A stretch of 64,000 nt of DNA from Rugalucina vietnamica (GCA_964017185.1 OZ024875.1:28777456-28841455), one strand, 5' to 3'; shown: positions 33,860 through 47,690, counted from the stretch's first letter. Notes: generated by a model from the letters alone, not told the origin. Translations and numbers: made by a program.

Positions 33860-34894
33860 CCTAAATCATTTTGATGATAAATTCTGCACATGCGAAAGAA
33901 ATAATTGTGTACTATCACATCACATTTTCATACGCGTAAAAACTTTCATTTTATGCTCGTTCTGGGCGGACTTCAGATTCACATTTTTAGCACGTGCTTT
34001 GCATGGCGCCCGGTAACGAGCAAAAGTAAAAGTCATGTATTAACAGCACGTGCGCGCGTGAATTGCGATATTAATACATGTACATGGCTTTCTCTTCATT
34101 AATATACGGCTGTTAGTATCGTGTAACACGGGTATTTATGCAATAATTAAGATTTATAAATCTATACATGTTCATTTTTATACAGTTCTCGCCACCAATC
34201 CGCACCGGAAGTTAGATCATATTGCTCCCAACATTACTCAGATTTTGATCACAGTCAAACCAAATGACAATGGATGTATACCTGTAAAACATCTTCAATC
34301 AGATATTGAGGTAAAAGTACACGTCACACCCATAGCAAGACAGCTTGTACATTAAGCTATGGTTGGCGTTTGCTACATGCAGAGTGGGCACAGCTAGCAC
34401 ATTCCAGAATTTCTTATCATTGTCTGTGTAGCAATAACTCTTCAGACTAATGTTATGAGCTAATTCATAACAAAAACAAAGAAAGTGTAAAACGCGGTCA
34501 CGTAAAGCAATAACTTCAGCGTTGAGACAAGAAATCTGTGTCCACTAGGATAAACTATATGTAGATGCCCAACACAGCATGCTTGTTGACAAAAACGTGC
34601 TGACTGGTCAAAGCGGGTTTGCTGATTTCGGCGCATGGCAGACATGTTTTTATTTTAGCACGCACAAAAGTAATGATGGAACTAACATTCAGAGTGATTA
34701 TTGCACAGCTTGAAGTGCCAAACATACTGCTTGTATTATCCTTGCAATGGTACACTATATCACGTCTTCTGGTTCTTAACATTATTGAGCCATGACGCGA
34801 GATTCTGGCATCTAAAGAACAACTTAAAGGCAACTACACAATTCCCACGGCAGCTTGCCCATATATACATGACAGTTGTTATCAAAACGATGTA

Positions 34895-35000
34895 ATCCGT
34901 GCATTGTTGATTGTCACCTCCCCGTGACCAACTATGTCCCGTTTACATGACACGGAACCAAAGTGACCTTTGCCACGACATGTTTACATAATGGGATTAT
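34895..35000 (+). repeat. Short interspersed repeat E, copy 1
   Basis: Matches 60202-60331, outside the array. GCATTGTTGATT, TCACCTCCC, ACGGAACCAAAGTGAC and TTTGCCACGACATGTTTACA occur in the same order. Family unknown, no coding. Confidence 0.65.
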
Positions 35001-35280
35001 ACTCCAAAACTCGGTCATTTGGTTGTCTTTGGGACTAGACTGCGTGCACATTTGGAGAAAAACTTGACAGAACTCAACCATGACGTGGCTGAAATATCGA
35101 AAAGTAACACAAATCCACTTTGCTAATGAACGATGAAGGATGTTGAAGAAACAATCGTTTGTATTGGCAACATTTTCACGAGAATATTATCATAACGTTA
35201 TTACGAAATACAATTGCTGTGTGTTTATCTTTAATAAGACAGTGTATTAAAAGACAGTGAAAAGAAAAGGGTGATCAGTT

Positions 35281-35511
35281 GAACCGCGTCGCAAAAAAAC
35301 CAACAATGTGGTCTCCGAACAGGTCAGACACAAACAGAGCTGTACAGGCACTGAAAATGGCTAAAGGCTGGAAATTTTGGATTTAGAAAGTTGAAGTATA
35401 CTTTACCTGTAGCGAAAACAAAGGCGCTGATCAGCTTTGAAGTTACTGAGAAGCGGATCTGCGCCTTTGTCTTCGCGTATGCAAAATGTTGGTTTTCTCA
35501 TGATGCGGCTC
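35281..35511 (+). mobile_element. MITE family B, copy B5 (in unit 3)
   Basis: Left end GAACCGCGTCGCAAAAAAAC and right end GGTTTTCTCATGATGCGGCTC. It retains the ~45 bp CAATGTGGTCTCCGAACAGG stretch that is deleted in both B6 and B7. It occupies the same place in units 3, 4 and 5, so it was present before the units multiplied. Confidence 0.82.
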
Positions 35512-38500
35512 AGATTACTCCTGTCAGAAAAACATAATTATGTTGCACAAGCCTGGGTAATGCTGAGTAATGGTAATTGTTTATCAACAAGGTGACAAAT
35601 TAATCATACGCGTAAATAAGGAATCATGCAATGGTTTAATACTACTTTCACTGTTTTGTTCGCTCTCATACATAAGCATCGTTTGAACTGTTCGTTCTGA
35701 GCAATGTTTTTGCAATCCCACCACTTATTTGCATTACACACCTCAAATATTGCAATTTTTCAATTCATAGTTTTTTAACTCTCAAATCGCATTTAACCTT
35801 GTTCGGAGATACCCAGCCATAACAGCCACTTAATGATTATGTTACCCTACGGTTGTCTCTATGAAATTATGCGGAGCGTTAGCGGTGTCACTGCTCTAGA
35901 GCTTTGGCTCGATTAGTTTATTTTATTCAATTCCGTGGGGTTCAGGCACATGTTTTCTTCCAAACAAACCAGAACATTTCCATCTCTTTCCTTATAACAG
36001 AGCAAAATTGGCTAAGCCTAAAACCCAACAAGCATAGGTTTATTTTTCGCATGACAGTCATCTGTACTAGATTTGCATATGTTTTACAATCGTTTTATCA
36101 CAATTAAGCATTGTTATGTCGCCTAGATAGCACTCAAGATTATATTTTCTCTCACTAATTGAAGAGAATCACAACACGTTAACAAGCCTATGTAACAAAC
36201 TAGGATTTTTTATGGTCAGCCAATGGCGACTTTCAGATGAAATATATTATAAAAAGATTGGAAATTACTAGCTATTTCCCAAAATGTGACCACAAACTTA
36301 ACCTTAAAAATTTAAAATAAAATAAAATAGAAATGGAGAATGAAACACATGACCCGGGCCTTGTCTGTAACGAGTTTTGCATGGGGGATTTAATGTTTAT
36401 GAAAATGTTAGCATGATAGTGAATAGGGTCCCTTTACTTGAAACAAAACAAAAAAAAAATATGAGTAGACTTGTGACAATTTTTATCGGGTCGGTTACGA
36501 TACATTAGATTGCTGAACAGATATTATTGGCAAATAAACTGAGTCTAGTTATGACAAATCCTGATTTTATTGTATGCGCTACCATGTTGAAATAAAAAAT
36601 CAGCTGTGCACTTTTCAGTAAGCTTTTGGGTACTACATACAACATGTATCAAGCATCTAAGGCTTAAAAATCCGATTTTCTTGCATCTGAACTTCCTGGT
36701 TGGGATCAGAGATACAAAATGCGGAGTTTCCATGATGCGGTTCAAGTTTATAATGAGAATGCTTTTCAATAACAATTCATTGATTATTCATGTTTCAATA
36801 ATTTTCAAATGGATGTTGTACACGTAATAGGAACTGTTTTACATCACCTTCACACGTCATTATTTTATTATAAATTGTGTGATGCCATCACATAGCGAAC
36901 AGAAGGGCAAAAGGCCTAGGATGTTTAAGACCTGTTTTTGGCCTCAGATATTGCTGAACATACATGTTGTAATTTAGGTGAGAAAAGTATTAATAAAAAA
37001 GTCTCCTCGTTTAAAAACCAGAACAAGTACTTCATTCATCCTACAAGGGGTACCATGCAAACACACAGAAGAACCACATTTTGCACCTACTTTTGACCAT
37101 TTCTGAACATATATTTTTAGTTTTTAAGTGCCGACCCACACGACGAACAATATGATACTTTGCATATAATATCTCTGGATGATACTTTATTATTATTTCA
37201 TAATAAGAAATTCTTCGTCGCGTGGACCAGTAGTTGAAAATGATGTTAAATGGTGAAAAATAGACCTAAAATTGCAAACAAATGGTATTTCTATGCTTCT
37301 CGGAGCGTTGCCATGTTAACATGTGCAATTCGAATGTGATTGTTGTGCTAGAATTTATAAGCATGGACTATACTTGCTGTATTTGCAATACTTTTCTCCT
37401 CAAAATTCCAAAATTCAATGTTTACCAATGCATGAGGCCGAAGTCAGGCCTTAAATCCCCTAGTTCTTTATTTGTGTCTTAGAAGGGGTAGCTGAGTGTA
37501 GATTTAAACACTTCAGTACTTCATAAAATATGTCTCACAAACCGCTGACATCCACATGTCAACGTCAAAGCTTAGACAGAATTGTATGTACTTCTTTGAT
37601 ATCAACTTTTTATATTATTGAATGTTTGGTACCTTTTAAAACAGCTTGAAAGCCGATGTAGGTCAGTAATGTGTTTATTGAAATGTGAAGGGCATGACTA
37701 TTTGGTTTCCTACATTTGTCAATGTGTAAACGTGCTTTTAGTGGCAAAAATTCTGATTTATTGTGAAGGCAATCAAATTCTGTTCTAATTTATTGTGGCT
37801 TTGCACACATTCATTTGCCAACCCTATCCCATCCACTTATGTAGGTCTACATTTAAGGTGTATAATTTTTTATTCGAAGTTCGTTTTATAAACAACCCCA
37901 TTTTGAATGAGCAGCGTCAGGAAAAAATGCGAAAGACGTAGTTTTATTTAACTGACGGGGGCTCCTTTATCACCTCCAAACAGATAGTGTGTAACTGATG
38001 TACAATGTGCATTCAAGTTTATTAAACTGAAGTGTTACGTGTATCTTATGAGCAATATGCACTGAGTGTACATTTTCTTATTTCTTGCCATATCACATGT
38101 TTCACACAAATAGAACGGTCACACTCTTAATTAAATGATTATCGGTATAACCTGAGTGAAGTGTCTAAGGAATATAAGTCGCATGCAAACCTTTTTCGTT
38201 TTTCTTTGCACAGATTCTATAATGTACGGGCTAATAAGTCACACTTTGCATTTAAAAGTTACTTAATTACAGTCTGCGAGTTGTATTCCAAACAGAAAGG
38301 CGCTGTTCGAAGGAGCTAACGATAACAATCTAACCAGCGCCGATGTTTTCGCGCGTCATGTTAAGATGAAGGATTCCTTCACGATGCAGTCATATCGACC
38401 ATCGTTTTTCCTGAACATGCTCAAAGCATCATCAAATTGAATATGGATGATCTATCTTAACGAGATGTCAGAAGTCTGGTTTTATAATCGGTTTATTGGC

Positions 38501-38789
38501 TCTTTGATATTGCAGGCTGTATGCTTACTGTTGTATCAATGTAAGGCAAGCGATTTTAAAGATGATTTATGAGCTAAAGCTTTAGCCTGAACATTTATAC
38601 TACTCCAGTTATGCAGACAGGAATGCAAAATGCATAGAGAGTATGATGAGACCTTGATTGCAACATAAACACATCAACAAGTACATACACTTTTCTTGTT
38701 AATGGTGAAACTCCCGGCACAACGCACTTTTTATCATTTTTACATGCTTTATGCTTTTCATGAAATGCTACAATATAATAACTTTTACT

Positions 38790-38895
38790 ATGGTTTATGT
38801 TTAATGGTATAAAGTACCTGATTGTTAGTTTGGTTTTTTCCCACCTCGGTTTTTGGAGTGGGAATCTTTTCCTGATCTTTGCCTACTTGTACCTT
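38790..38895 (+). mobile_element. Short retroelement 3' end insertion, only in unit 3
   Basis: Carries the last ~90 bp of the retroelement 3' UTR (CACCTCGGTTTTTGGAGTGG, then TTTGCCTACTTGTACC). Unit 4 near 47420 and unit 5 near 57270 lack it and read directly from the poly-TAATAACT region to the ACAATATGCC region. It is therefore a late, severely truncated insertion. Confidence 0.75.
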
Positions 38896-39066
38896 ACTAC
38901 ATACCAATATGCCCAAATACAGTTATTTCCAGTCTGGTGATGGCGGCGTCTTAGATAAAGATACGTTGACCAGGCCGTACGTACAACACTTCTAGGTCTT
39001 GAATCAGAAATTCCCCGCCCCTTACTTCTGATTGAAGCTGTACACTACTGTTTAGATCAGATGGTG

Positions 39067-39170
39067 TGTCAGTAGCGTAGAAGTTTTGCCTGGAGGCACA
39101 AGCAGCCCATCCATTTCATAAGGCTCTAAAGGGCGGGGCCCATATTTCCTCCAGGCCACCCTTAATTTTC
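39067..39170 (-). mobile_element. SINE S head fragment (unit 3 tail)
   Basis: Reverse complement of the SINE S head: GAAGTTTTGCCTGGAGGCAC, CAAGCAGCCCATCC and GGGCCCATATTTCC. The same fragment occurs in unit 4 at 47579-47690, so it was present before that duplication. Confidence 0.6.
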
Positions 39171-39991
39171 AAAATGTTCTTGAAAATTGTTCTTGAATTT
39201 TAGCAAGTGCGTAGTGCCTCGCATCCTTCTTGGAATAATTGACCAAACACACATCCAATAGAATGGGCTCGTTCTCATACAAGTAGACTATTGTTTCCAC
39301 CTCAACTAACTTCTAGTCTTTCAAATCTGGGTTTTCATTTTTTAGAAACATGTTTTTCAGCCATGGTGCTACAGAATTGTTTATGAACATTAACACTCGA
39401 CCTTTACACCCAATTTCTTGGAATTTCATTGGTCCAATGCCAGTGAGTTATTCAGATAATGAAAAGATGCATAAGCCAATGTGTATAGAATAGGACATGT
39501 TCTATTCTAGAATAAGGTTCATGAAGCTCCCAAAAGCTCGATTGACCAAAGTTTTAAGGTTGGCTACACGGTAAATCTTGGAAGATAATTGAACGTCTAT
39601 ATAGCAAATATCTTCCGTGTAGCCTTGTTTACCGAAAACATAAATATGTAAATAAAATGGGTCACCTGCTATTTTCTGATTGCAAATTCTGGTCGACAAC
39701 GCACACTGTTGACCGTTTGCAAAAGCGGAATGACTTCTGTCTAATTGTCCTATAGCTTATAGCTTAAACATTCGTGTCCTGTCGCTCCATTTAAAAACTT
39801 TTTTCTCAGTACAAATGTACAAACAAGTACCCTTGTGATTTTTTGAGTGGAATGTCTTTCATTACTGAAACTCTTTACATAAAATGTCGGGTTTTGTGTG
39901 CGATGAAACATATTGTTTTATGCATGTTTTATTGTTTCAGTCATACAACATAAGCATTGAAAATCTGCGGCTTTATATCGTAGGATCCAAA

Positions 39992-40271
39992 CATCAGGAA
40001 AACATGTCCGTGAAATGTATACCCCCTTATACCCCACTTTTATATAATAAAACTGGGGAATGCAGTGGTATACCTATTTTTCTTACTTTTGCTCCAAAAC
40101 ATAGATTGTGGGTACTCGTTAGAACCGCCTCGGCGAGGCGGTTCTAACGTGTACCCACGATCTATGTTTTGGGCAAAAATAAGGAAAATATTGAAATTTT
40201 TCTGATGAAATTTTCAATTTTTACAGGTGAAAAAAAATCTCTATATATTGCATGGGCAAGTTTTCGTAATG
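39992..40271 (+). mobile_element. Palindromic MITE family A, copy A7 (unit 4)
   Basis: Complete ends CATCAGGAAAACATGTCCGT and GGGCAAGTTTTCGTAATG, with a near-perfect core (only GTGTACCC and CGATCT depart from symmetry). Unit 3 has no element at the same place (near 31975). Confidence 0.85.
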
Positions 40272-40547
40272 AACCTATATAATTTGCTCTTGGTTCTGTC
40301 TGATACAGGGACGGGTCGAATCTGTAAACCGATCATTTTCTTTCCTTGTCTCCACGTCTCCACGTCTGATCTATGTGGTTTCGATTGTGTTGGGAATGTG
40401 CATTTCCTTTTTCTCTGATAAAATATCGTCTAATTGTGAATATTCATTGCTAAAATTAGCCTTAAGAATCTTTAATTTCATCAAAGTATTCTGATGACTT
40501 ATTCAAATTAAGGAACTTTGTTAGGAATTCTTATAAAGCAAAGCCAA

Positions 40548-40920
40548 TAGAACAGATACCGAAGCCCCTTGTTTAGGTTTACATCTTTATATTGCAAATG
40601 GGTTTGTTTCTTCAAGAATGTATGATAAGCGTGATGACTTTGATTTTGGTATAGTAAATTTTCCATTTTGGATGTCGACGTTCCTCGCCGTGCTTCTTAA
40701 GTTACTTTTCACAACTTAAACTTATTAGGTTTGCTAGAGTCTGCAATCATGTTACGGATTTCAACGCGCGAAATAAATGCTTAACGGCAAAACTTCTTTA
40801 AGATGGCTGGAGAAATTAGTTTTATTTAAGTTAAATTAGTTTTTGTCTCAACTCGGTTTTTGGAGTGGGAATTTCTTTCTGATTGCGCCATTTCCTGATC
40901 ATTGCCTACTTATAGCTTTA
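40548..40920 (+). pseudogene. Retroelement coding fragment joined to 3' UTR end (unit 4)
   Basis: Broken frames read TDTEAP-like, LHLYIANGFVSS, MYDKRDDFDFGIVNFPFLD, VPRRAS and RFARVCNHVTDFNARNKCLT, then jump directly to the last ~80 bp of the 3' UTR. So it is an internally deleted copy of the family at 3687-5124, extending further upstream in the protein. The same fragment is at 51270-51653 in unit 5; unit 3 lacks it. Confidence 0.7.
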
Positions 40921-42465
40921 TGAAGCGGCCCTGTCAGTAATTACTCAGCACAATGTTATAAATCGTTTTGTTTGTCTTACAACATGATGATTGCTCTTAC
41001 TAAGACGGAATTTATATACAGCACGCATGGCTAATAAAGAGGCTTATTATTCAATATTGCAAGGTCTTATGTAGTTCAGAAGGGACGGTCGTTCTCTTTT
41101 TATCAAAACTTGTTTTCACATTGAATTGTTATTAGTCTGCAGCCAAACAAGAATTAAAGGCACGATACAAAAGACGTTTGAAGGATTGTTTTTACAAATG
41201 AAAGCGTTACATATATGATCCACTGACTTTCAATGTTTCAGAAGGAAGACTCATCATTAAAAAGGCATGCATACGCAGAAAAAACACGGCATCTGGTTAA
41301 CTTCATAGCCTATCAGCCTTATCGGTTAAAACTCCGTCAATGTTTTGAATATAACATTTCTTGATCCGAGGCCGAAGCTAGTCTTTAGCTATTTGCGTTA
41401 TTACCTTGCATGCCTTAGGATTAATAAAATTAAAAATGACCAATTTTAATATTGTTCTCTCCACCAACTTGTTCAAGAAGTTAGATGATAATTCTCCCAA
41501 CAGTATCATGATACTGAACACAGTCAAAGGAAATGACAAGTGGATATATCAAATATCTCGGCTCAGTCTGATACCCAGGTAAAAAGACACGACACAACCA
41601 TACCAAGAGAGTTACATGCCGAGAGGGCACGGCTAGAACATTCCATATTATTTTTATCATTGTCTGTGTTTCAATGATTCTTCAGACTAATGCTATGAGC
41701 TTAAACATGACAAATATGAAGAAAGTGAAAACCCTGGTCATGTTAAAAGCAATAACATCAACGTCGAGACAAGAACTCTGTCCTCTAAGATAAGCTATAT
41801 GCTGACGCCGAGCCCAGCATGCTTGTTGACAGAAACGTTCTGACTGGTCAAAGCGGGTGTATTTGCTGATGTCGGCACACGACAAATTTGTTTTTATTTT
41901 AGCACGCACAAAAGGATAATGAAACAACTAACATTCAGAATCATTATTGTACAGCTTGAAGTGCCAAACATACTGCTTTTATTATCCTTGCAATGCTGCA
42001 CCATGTCGCGTCTTCTAGTAATTAACATTATTGAGCCATGTAGCGTTAAAATTGGCATCCAAGGGCATTTTATACGCATTAATAGAGTGTTCAGGTTAGC
42101 ACGCACATGTGAACATACGCGTGAACATTCATTTCAACAAAGGATACATGTAGTTGTGTGTGTAAATGAAACGTATCTTTGGGTGATGTATTGCGTGGGC
42201 ATTTAGAGACAGAGTCAACAACCGTGACTTGGCTGAATCATCGAAAAGTAACACAAATCCATTTTGTTAATGAACGGTGATGGATGTTGAAGAAACAATC
42301 GTTTGTATTGGCAACATTATCATAAGAATCAAGAATATTATCATAACGTTGTTACGAAATACAACTCTGGAGTGTTTATCTTTAATTTTCCATGTGATGG
42401 TAATATTTCTTGGCACGATGTTCTGTCTATTTTAAAAGACATTGAAAAGAAAAGGGTGATTAGAT

Positions 42466-42631
42466 GAGCCGCGTCGTGAGAAAACCAACACGCACAGAAA
42501 ATGGCTAAAGGCTGGAAATTTTGCATTTAGAAATTAAAACAATTGTACTATCCGTGTAGAGAAAACAAAGGTGCTGATCTGCGCCTTTGTTTTGGCATAT
42601 GCAAAATGTTGGTTTTCTCATGATGCGGTCC
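42466..42631 (+). mobile_element. MITE family B, copy B6 (unit 4, internally deleted)
   Basis: GAGCCGCGTCGTGAGAAAAC at the left and GGTTTTCTCATGATGCGG at the right, with the ~45 bp left interior missing. The same deletion is in B7 (unit 5) but not in B5 (unit 3), which ties this part of unit 4 to unit 5. Confidence 0.82.
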
Positions 42632-43751
42632 AGATTACTCCTGTCAGTAAAATGAGACAATTTGACGAAACATAATTAAGTTGCACAAGTCTGGATAATG
42701 CTGAGTAATGGTAATTGTTCATCAAGAAGTTGACAAATTAATCATAAGGAATCATGCAATAGTTTAATGCTACATTCACTGGTTTTTGGCTCTCATACAT
42801 CAGCATCTTTAGAATTGTTCATTCTGTGCAATGTTTTAGCAATCCCACCATTTATCTGTATTACCATGATTACTCACCTCAAATTTCTCATTTTTCGATT
42901 CACACTTTCTAACTCAAAACTGTTCGGATATACACATCCAAAGCAGCCACTTAAGGATTCTGTTACTCTACGGTTGTCTCTACGGTTGAAATGCGGCTTA
43001 TTTTATTCAATTCCGCGGCGTGCAGTCAAATATGCATGTTTCTTCCAAACAAACCATAACATCGCGTTCCTTATAACAAATTAAAATTGTCTAAGCCTAA
43101 AACCCAACAAACATAGGCTTATGTTTCGCAAGGCTGTCATCTGTACTAGATTTGCATATGTTTTACAACCGTTTTATCACAATTAAGCATTGTTATGACG
43201 CCTAGATAGCACTCAGATGATATTTTCTCTCACTAATTGAAGAGAAACACAACACGTAAACAAGCCCATGTAACAAACTAGGTTTTTTTATGGTCAGCCA
43301 ATGGCAACTTTCAGATGAAATATGTTATAAAAAGATGAGAAATTACTAGCTATTTCCTAAAATGTGACCACAAAGTTAACCTTAAAAATGTACAAGAAAA
43401 TAAAATTAAAATGGAGAATGAAGCACATGATCCGGGCCTTGTCTGTAACGAGTTTTGCATGGGGGATTTAATGTTTATGAAAATGTTAGCATGATAGTGG
43501 ATAGGGTTCCTGTACTTCATTTTAAATTTTTATGAGTAGACTTGTGACAATTTTTATCGGCTCGGTTACGATACATTAGATTGTTGAGCAGATATTATTG
43601 GCAAATAAACTGAGTCTAGTAATGACAAATCCTGATTTTCTTGTATGCGCTACCATGTTGAAAGCAAAAAGCAGCTGTGCACTTTTCAGTAATCTTTTGG
43701 GTATACACATACAACATGTGACAAGCATCTAATGCTTAAGAAATTCGATTT

Positions 43752-45339
43752 TAGGCTTACCTGAGCCGAAGGCTCACAAGGTGAGCTTATAGTATGGCAG
43801 TCGAGCCGGCGTCCGTGGGTGCGTCCGTGCATCCGTGCGTTCACACTTTCAATCTTGAATATCTCTAAGACAACAAGGCCGATCGCAATCAAATATTATC
43901 TGAAGCATCATTGATGAGGGGGAAAGGTTGTGTTAGGTTTGGGGCCAGGTCGGATCAGAACTCTGGTTTCCATGGCAACATATAGCTCCCATTGAGTTAT
44001 AATGGGGAAACTGTTGTGTCTGGTGACTTCATTTTTGATTGGATCTTCTTCATTCTTAGGAATAACAAGGACAACCATAACATCTCGAATGAGTTTGAAT
44101 TTGGGCTAGGTTTGACCTCAGATTGCGGAGTTAGCTGCCCTTGAGCGTCTGGAAAAATACCCATAGTCTTATAATAGGAGAAATGTTGTGGCCACTCTAG
44201 CGCCATTATTTTTCAGTTAGATCTGACCTCTGACTGTGGAGTTAGCTGCCCTTGAGTGTTTGAAAAATCATTATTTTGTGTTGTGGCCACTCTAGCGCCT
44301 TCAATTTTGATCGGATCTTTTCCATACTTGGAACAAGGATAACCATAACATCTCGGATGAGTTCGAATTTCAGCCAGATCCGACCCTTGACTGCAGAGTT
44401 ATCTGCCCTTGACTGTGTGAAAAATCAATATTTAGTGTTGTGGCCACTCTAGCGCCTTCATTTCTATTCGGATCGATCGTCTTTATTCTTGGAAGTAACA
44501 AGGACATTTGTAACATCTCGGATGAGTTCGAATTTCGACCAGATCCGACCTATGACCGCGGAGTTACCTGCCCTTTAGTGTTTGAAAAATCAATATTTAG
44601 TGTTGTGGCCACGCTAGCGCCTTCATTTTTATTCGGTTCTTCTTTATTCTTGGTAGTAACAAGGGCAATCGGAATTATCTGCCCTTGAGTATTTGAAAAA
44701 TCAATATTTTGTGTTGTGGTCACTATAGCATATTTGTTTTTCAGTAGATCTTCTTGCAGATAACAAGGATAACTACAATATCTCGGATGCTTTCGAATTT
44801 CGGCCAGATCCGACCTCTGACTGCGGACTTAGCTGCCCTTTAGTGTTTGAAAAATCAATATTTTGTATTGTGGTCACTCTAGCGCCTTCAATTTTGATCG
44901 GAAGTTCTTCATTCTTGGAAGTAACGAGAATGCCCATTACATCTTGGATTTCGAATTTGAGTCAGATTCGACCCTGGGCTGCGGATTTAGCTGCCCTTGA
45001 ATGTTTGAAAAATCAATTTTAGTGTTGTGGCCACTCCAGTGTCTTCAATTTTGATCACATCACCTTCATTCTTGGTAGTTACAAGGATAAGTGTTTACAG
45101 GACCAATGATCCTATGAAAACTATTGCAGCCATAGACCTGATACATGACCAAGATTGCCATTATACCCATATATGGTAAAAAAAACAACAACAAAAACAA
45201 AAACAAAACAAAACAAATCAAAAAACAAACACACACACACACACACACAAAAAAAAAAAACAAAAAAAACAACACTTTGTCCAGTGACTGTAATTGTCGA
45301 CTCTCAGGTGTGAGCGATCGTTGCCCTTGGGCTACTTGT
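43752..45339 (+). mobile_element. Pearl-like (Helentron-type, non-autonomous) element 1
   Basis: The 5' end is a hairpin (GGCTTACCTGAGCC, GAAGGCTCACAAGGTGAGCT), then a GCGTCCGTGGGTGCGTCCGT microsatellite. About seven core repeats start with GTTGTGGCCACTCTAGCGCC at roughly 44185, 44281, 44438, 44603, 44714, 44869 and 45026. The basic period is ~157 bp, with two shortened units. The 3' end is CTCAGGTGTGAGCG and a TTGCCCTTGGGCTACTTGTT hairpin. Units 3 (36680) and 5 (55147) show the empty site, CGATTTT followed by CTGGCATC or TTGCATC. This architecture is that of bivalve pearl elements. No transposase. Confidence 0.8.
45176..45265 (+). repeat. A-rich and AC microsatellite
   Basis: An AAC/AAAC-rich stretch, then about ten CA dinucleotides, then A-rich again. 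It lies in the 3' part of pearl-like element 1 and explains the lysine/threonine-rich ORF here. Confidence 0.85.
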
Positions 45340-47578
45340 TCTGGCATCTGAACTTCCTGGTGTTAGGGTCAGTGATACAAAATGCGGTGTTTCTATGATC
45401 CGGTTCAATTTTATAATGGGAATGCTTTTCAATAACAATTCATTGATTATTCATGTTTCAATAATTTTCAAATGGATGCTGTACACGTAAAAGGAACTGT
45501 TTTACATCACCTTCACACGTCATTAATTTTTATTATAAATTGAGTGATGCCATCACATAGCAAACAGGAGGGCAAAAGGCCTAGGGTGCTTATGGCCTGT
45601 TTTTGGCCTCAGATATTGCTAAACATAAATTTTGTAATTTAGGTGAGAAAGCTATTATTAAAAACAGTATTCTCGTTCAAAAACCAGAACAAGTACTTCA
45701 TTCATCCTACAAGGGGTACCATGCAAACACGCAGACGAACAATAGATAGAGCACATTTTGCACCTACTTTTGACCATTTCTGAACATATATTTTTAGTTT
45801 TTAAGTGCCGACCCACACGGCGAACAAAATGATACTTTGCATATAATATCTCTGGATGATACTTTATTATTATTTCATAATAAGAAATTCTTTGTCGCGT
45901 GGACCGGTAGTTGAAAATGATGTTAAATATTGAAAAATAGACCTAAATTTGCAAACAACTTCTCGGAGCGTTGCCATGCCATGTTAACATGTGCAATTCG
46001 AATGTGATAGTTGTGCTAGAATTAATAAGCATGGACTATACTTGCTGTATTTGCAATACTTTTCTCGTCAAAATTCCACAATTCAATGTTTACCAATGCA
46101 TGAGGCCGAAGTCAGGCCTTAAATCCCCTAGGCCTTTATTTGTGTTAGAAAGGGCAGCTGACCGTAGATTTAAACACTTCGGTACTTCATAAAATATGTC
46201 TCACGAACCGCTGGCATCTACATGTCAACGTCAAAGCTTAGACAGAGTTGTATGTACTTCTTTATATTATTGAATGTTCGGTACCTTTTGAAACAGCTTG
46301 AAATGTGAAGGGCATGACTATTTGGTTTCCTACATGTCTCCAAGGTCAATGTGTAAACGTGCAAACATTCTGATATATTGCGAAGGCAATCAAATTCTGG
46401 TCTAGTTTATTGTGGCTTTGCACAAATTAAACCTCATTCATTTGCGAACCTTATCCCATTCACTTATGTAGGTCTACATTTAAGGTGTATGATTTTTTAT
46501 TCGAAGTTCATTTTATAAACAACCCCATTTTTGAAAGAGCAGCGTCAGGAAAAATGCGAAAGACGTAGTTTTATTTAACTGACGAGCTCCTTTATCACCT
46601 CCAAACAGATAGTGTGTAACTGATGTACAATGTGCAATCAAGTTTATTAAACTGAAGTGTTACGTGTGTATCTTATGAGCAACATGCACTGTATATTTTC
46701 TTATTTCTTGCCATATCACATGTTTCATGTCACTCAAATAGAACGGTCGCACTCTTAATTAAATGATTATCGGTATAACCTGAGTGAAGTGTCTAAGGAA
46801 TCTAAGTCGCATGCAAACCTTTTTCGCTTTTCTTTGCGCAGATTCTATAATGTACGGCCTTTTAAGTCACACTTTGCATTTAAAAGTTACTTAATTACAG
46901 TCTGCGAGTTCTCTTCCAAACACAAACAGAAAGGCGCTGTTCGAAGGAGCTAACGATAACAATCTAACCAGCGCCGATGTTTTCGCGCGTCATGTTAAGA
47001 TGAAGGATTCCTTCACGATGCAGTCATATCGACCATCGTTTTTCCTGAACATGCTCAAAGCATCATCAAATTGAATATGGATGATCTATCTTAACGAGAT
47101 GTCAGAAGTCTGGTTTTATAATCGGTTTATTGGCTCTTTGATATTGCAGGCTGTATGCTTACTGTTGTATCAATATATGGCAAGCAATTTTAAAGATGAT
47201 TTATGAGCTAAAGCTTTAGCCTGAACATTTATACTACACCAGTTATGCAGACAGGAATGCAAAATGCATAGAGAGTATGATGAGACCCTTGATTGCAACA
47301 TAAACACATCAACAAGTACATACACTTTTCTTGTTAATGGTGAAACTCCCGGCGCAACGCACTTCTTTTTATCATTTTTACATGCTTTATGCTTTTCATG
47401 AAATGTTACAATATAATAACTACTACTACATACCAATATGCCCAAATACAGTTATCTCCAATCTGGTGATGGCGGCGTCTTAGATAAAGATACGTTGACC
47501 AGGCCGTACGTACAACACTCAGAAATTCCCTGCCGCTTACTTCTGATTGAAGCTGTACACTACTGTTTAGATCAGATG

Positions 47579-47690
47579 GTGTGTCAGTAGCGTAGAAGTT
47601 TTGCCTGGAGGCACAAGCAGCCCATCCATTTCATTAGGCTCTAAAGGGCGGGGGCCCATATTCCCTCCAGGCCACCCTTATTTTTCAAAA
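47579..47690 (-). mobile_element. SINE S head fragment (unit 4 tail)
   Basis: Counterpart of 39067-39170, with GAAGTTTTGCCTGGAGGCAC and GGGCCCATATTCCC. It agrees closely with the unit 3 copy. Confidence 0.6.

Larger units (their letters stand above)
31575..39650 (+). repeat. Segmental array, unit 3 (long)
   Basis: The first of three long direct units of about 8-9 kb. It contains segment a (31990-32275), segment b (32922-33050) and segment c (34685-34795). A tail from about 35000 to 39650 aligns with 42200-48140 and 53300-57300. Exclusive to this unit are MITE G3 and a short retroelement insert at 38790-38895. I find no conserved reading frame in the tail; ORFs such as CVAPGVSPLTRKVYVL recur only because the DNA does. 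Confidence 0.8.

Noticed and set aside
45066-45347. 93-codon minus-strand ORF rich in Phe, Val and Cys
   Set aside because: It is the translation of the AC/A-rich microsatellite inside pearl-like element 1.
47170-47445. 91-codon minus-strand ORF with partial conservation at 57021-57224
   Set aside because: Both lie at the same place in duplicated array units. Differences between units include indels that change frame, so conservation is of DNA, not of protein.
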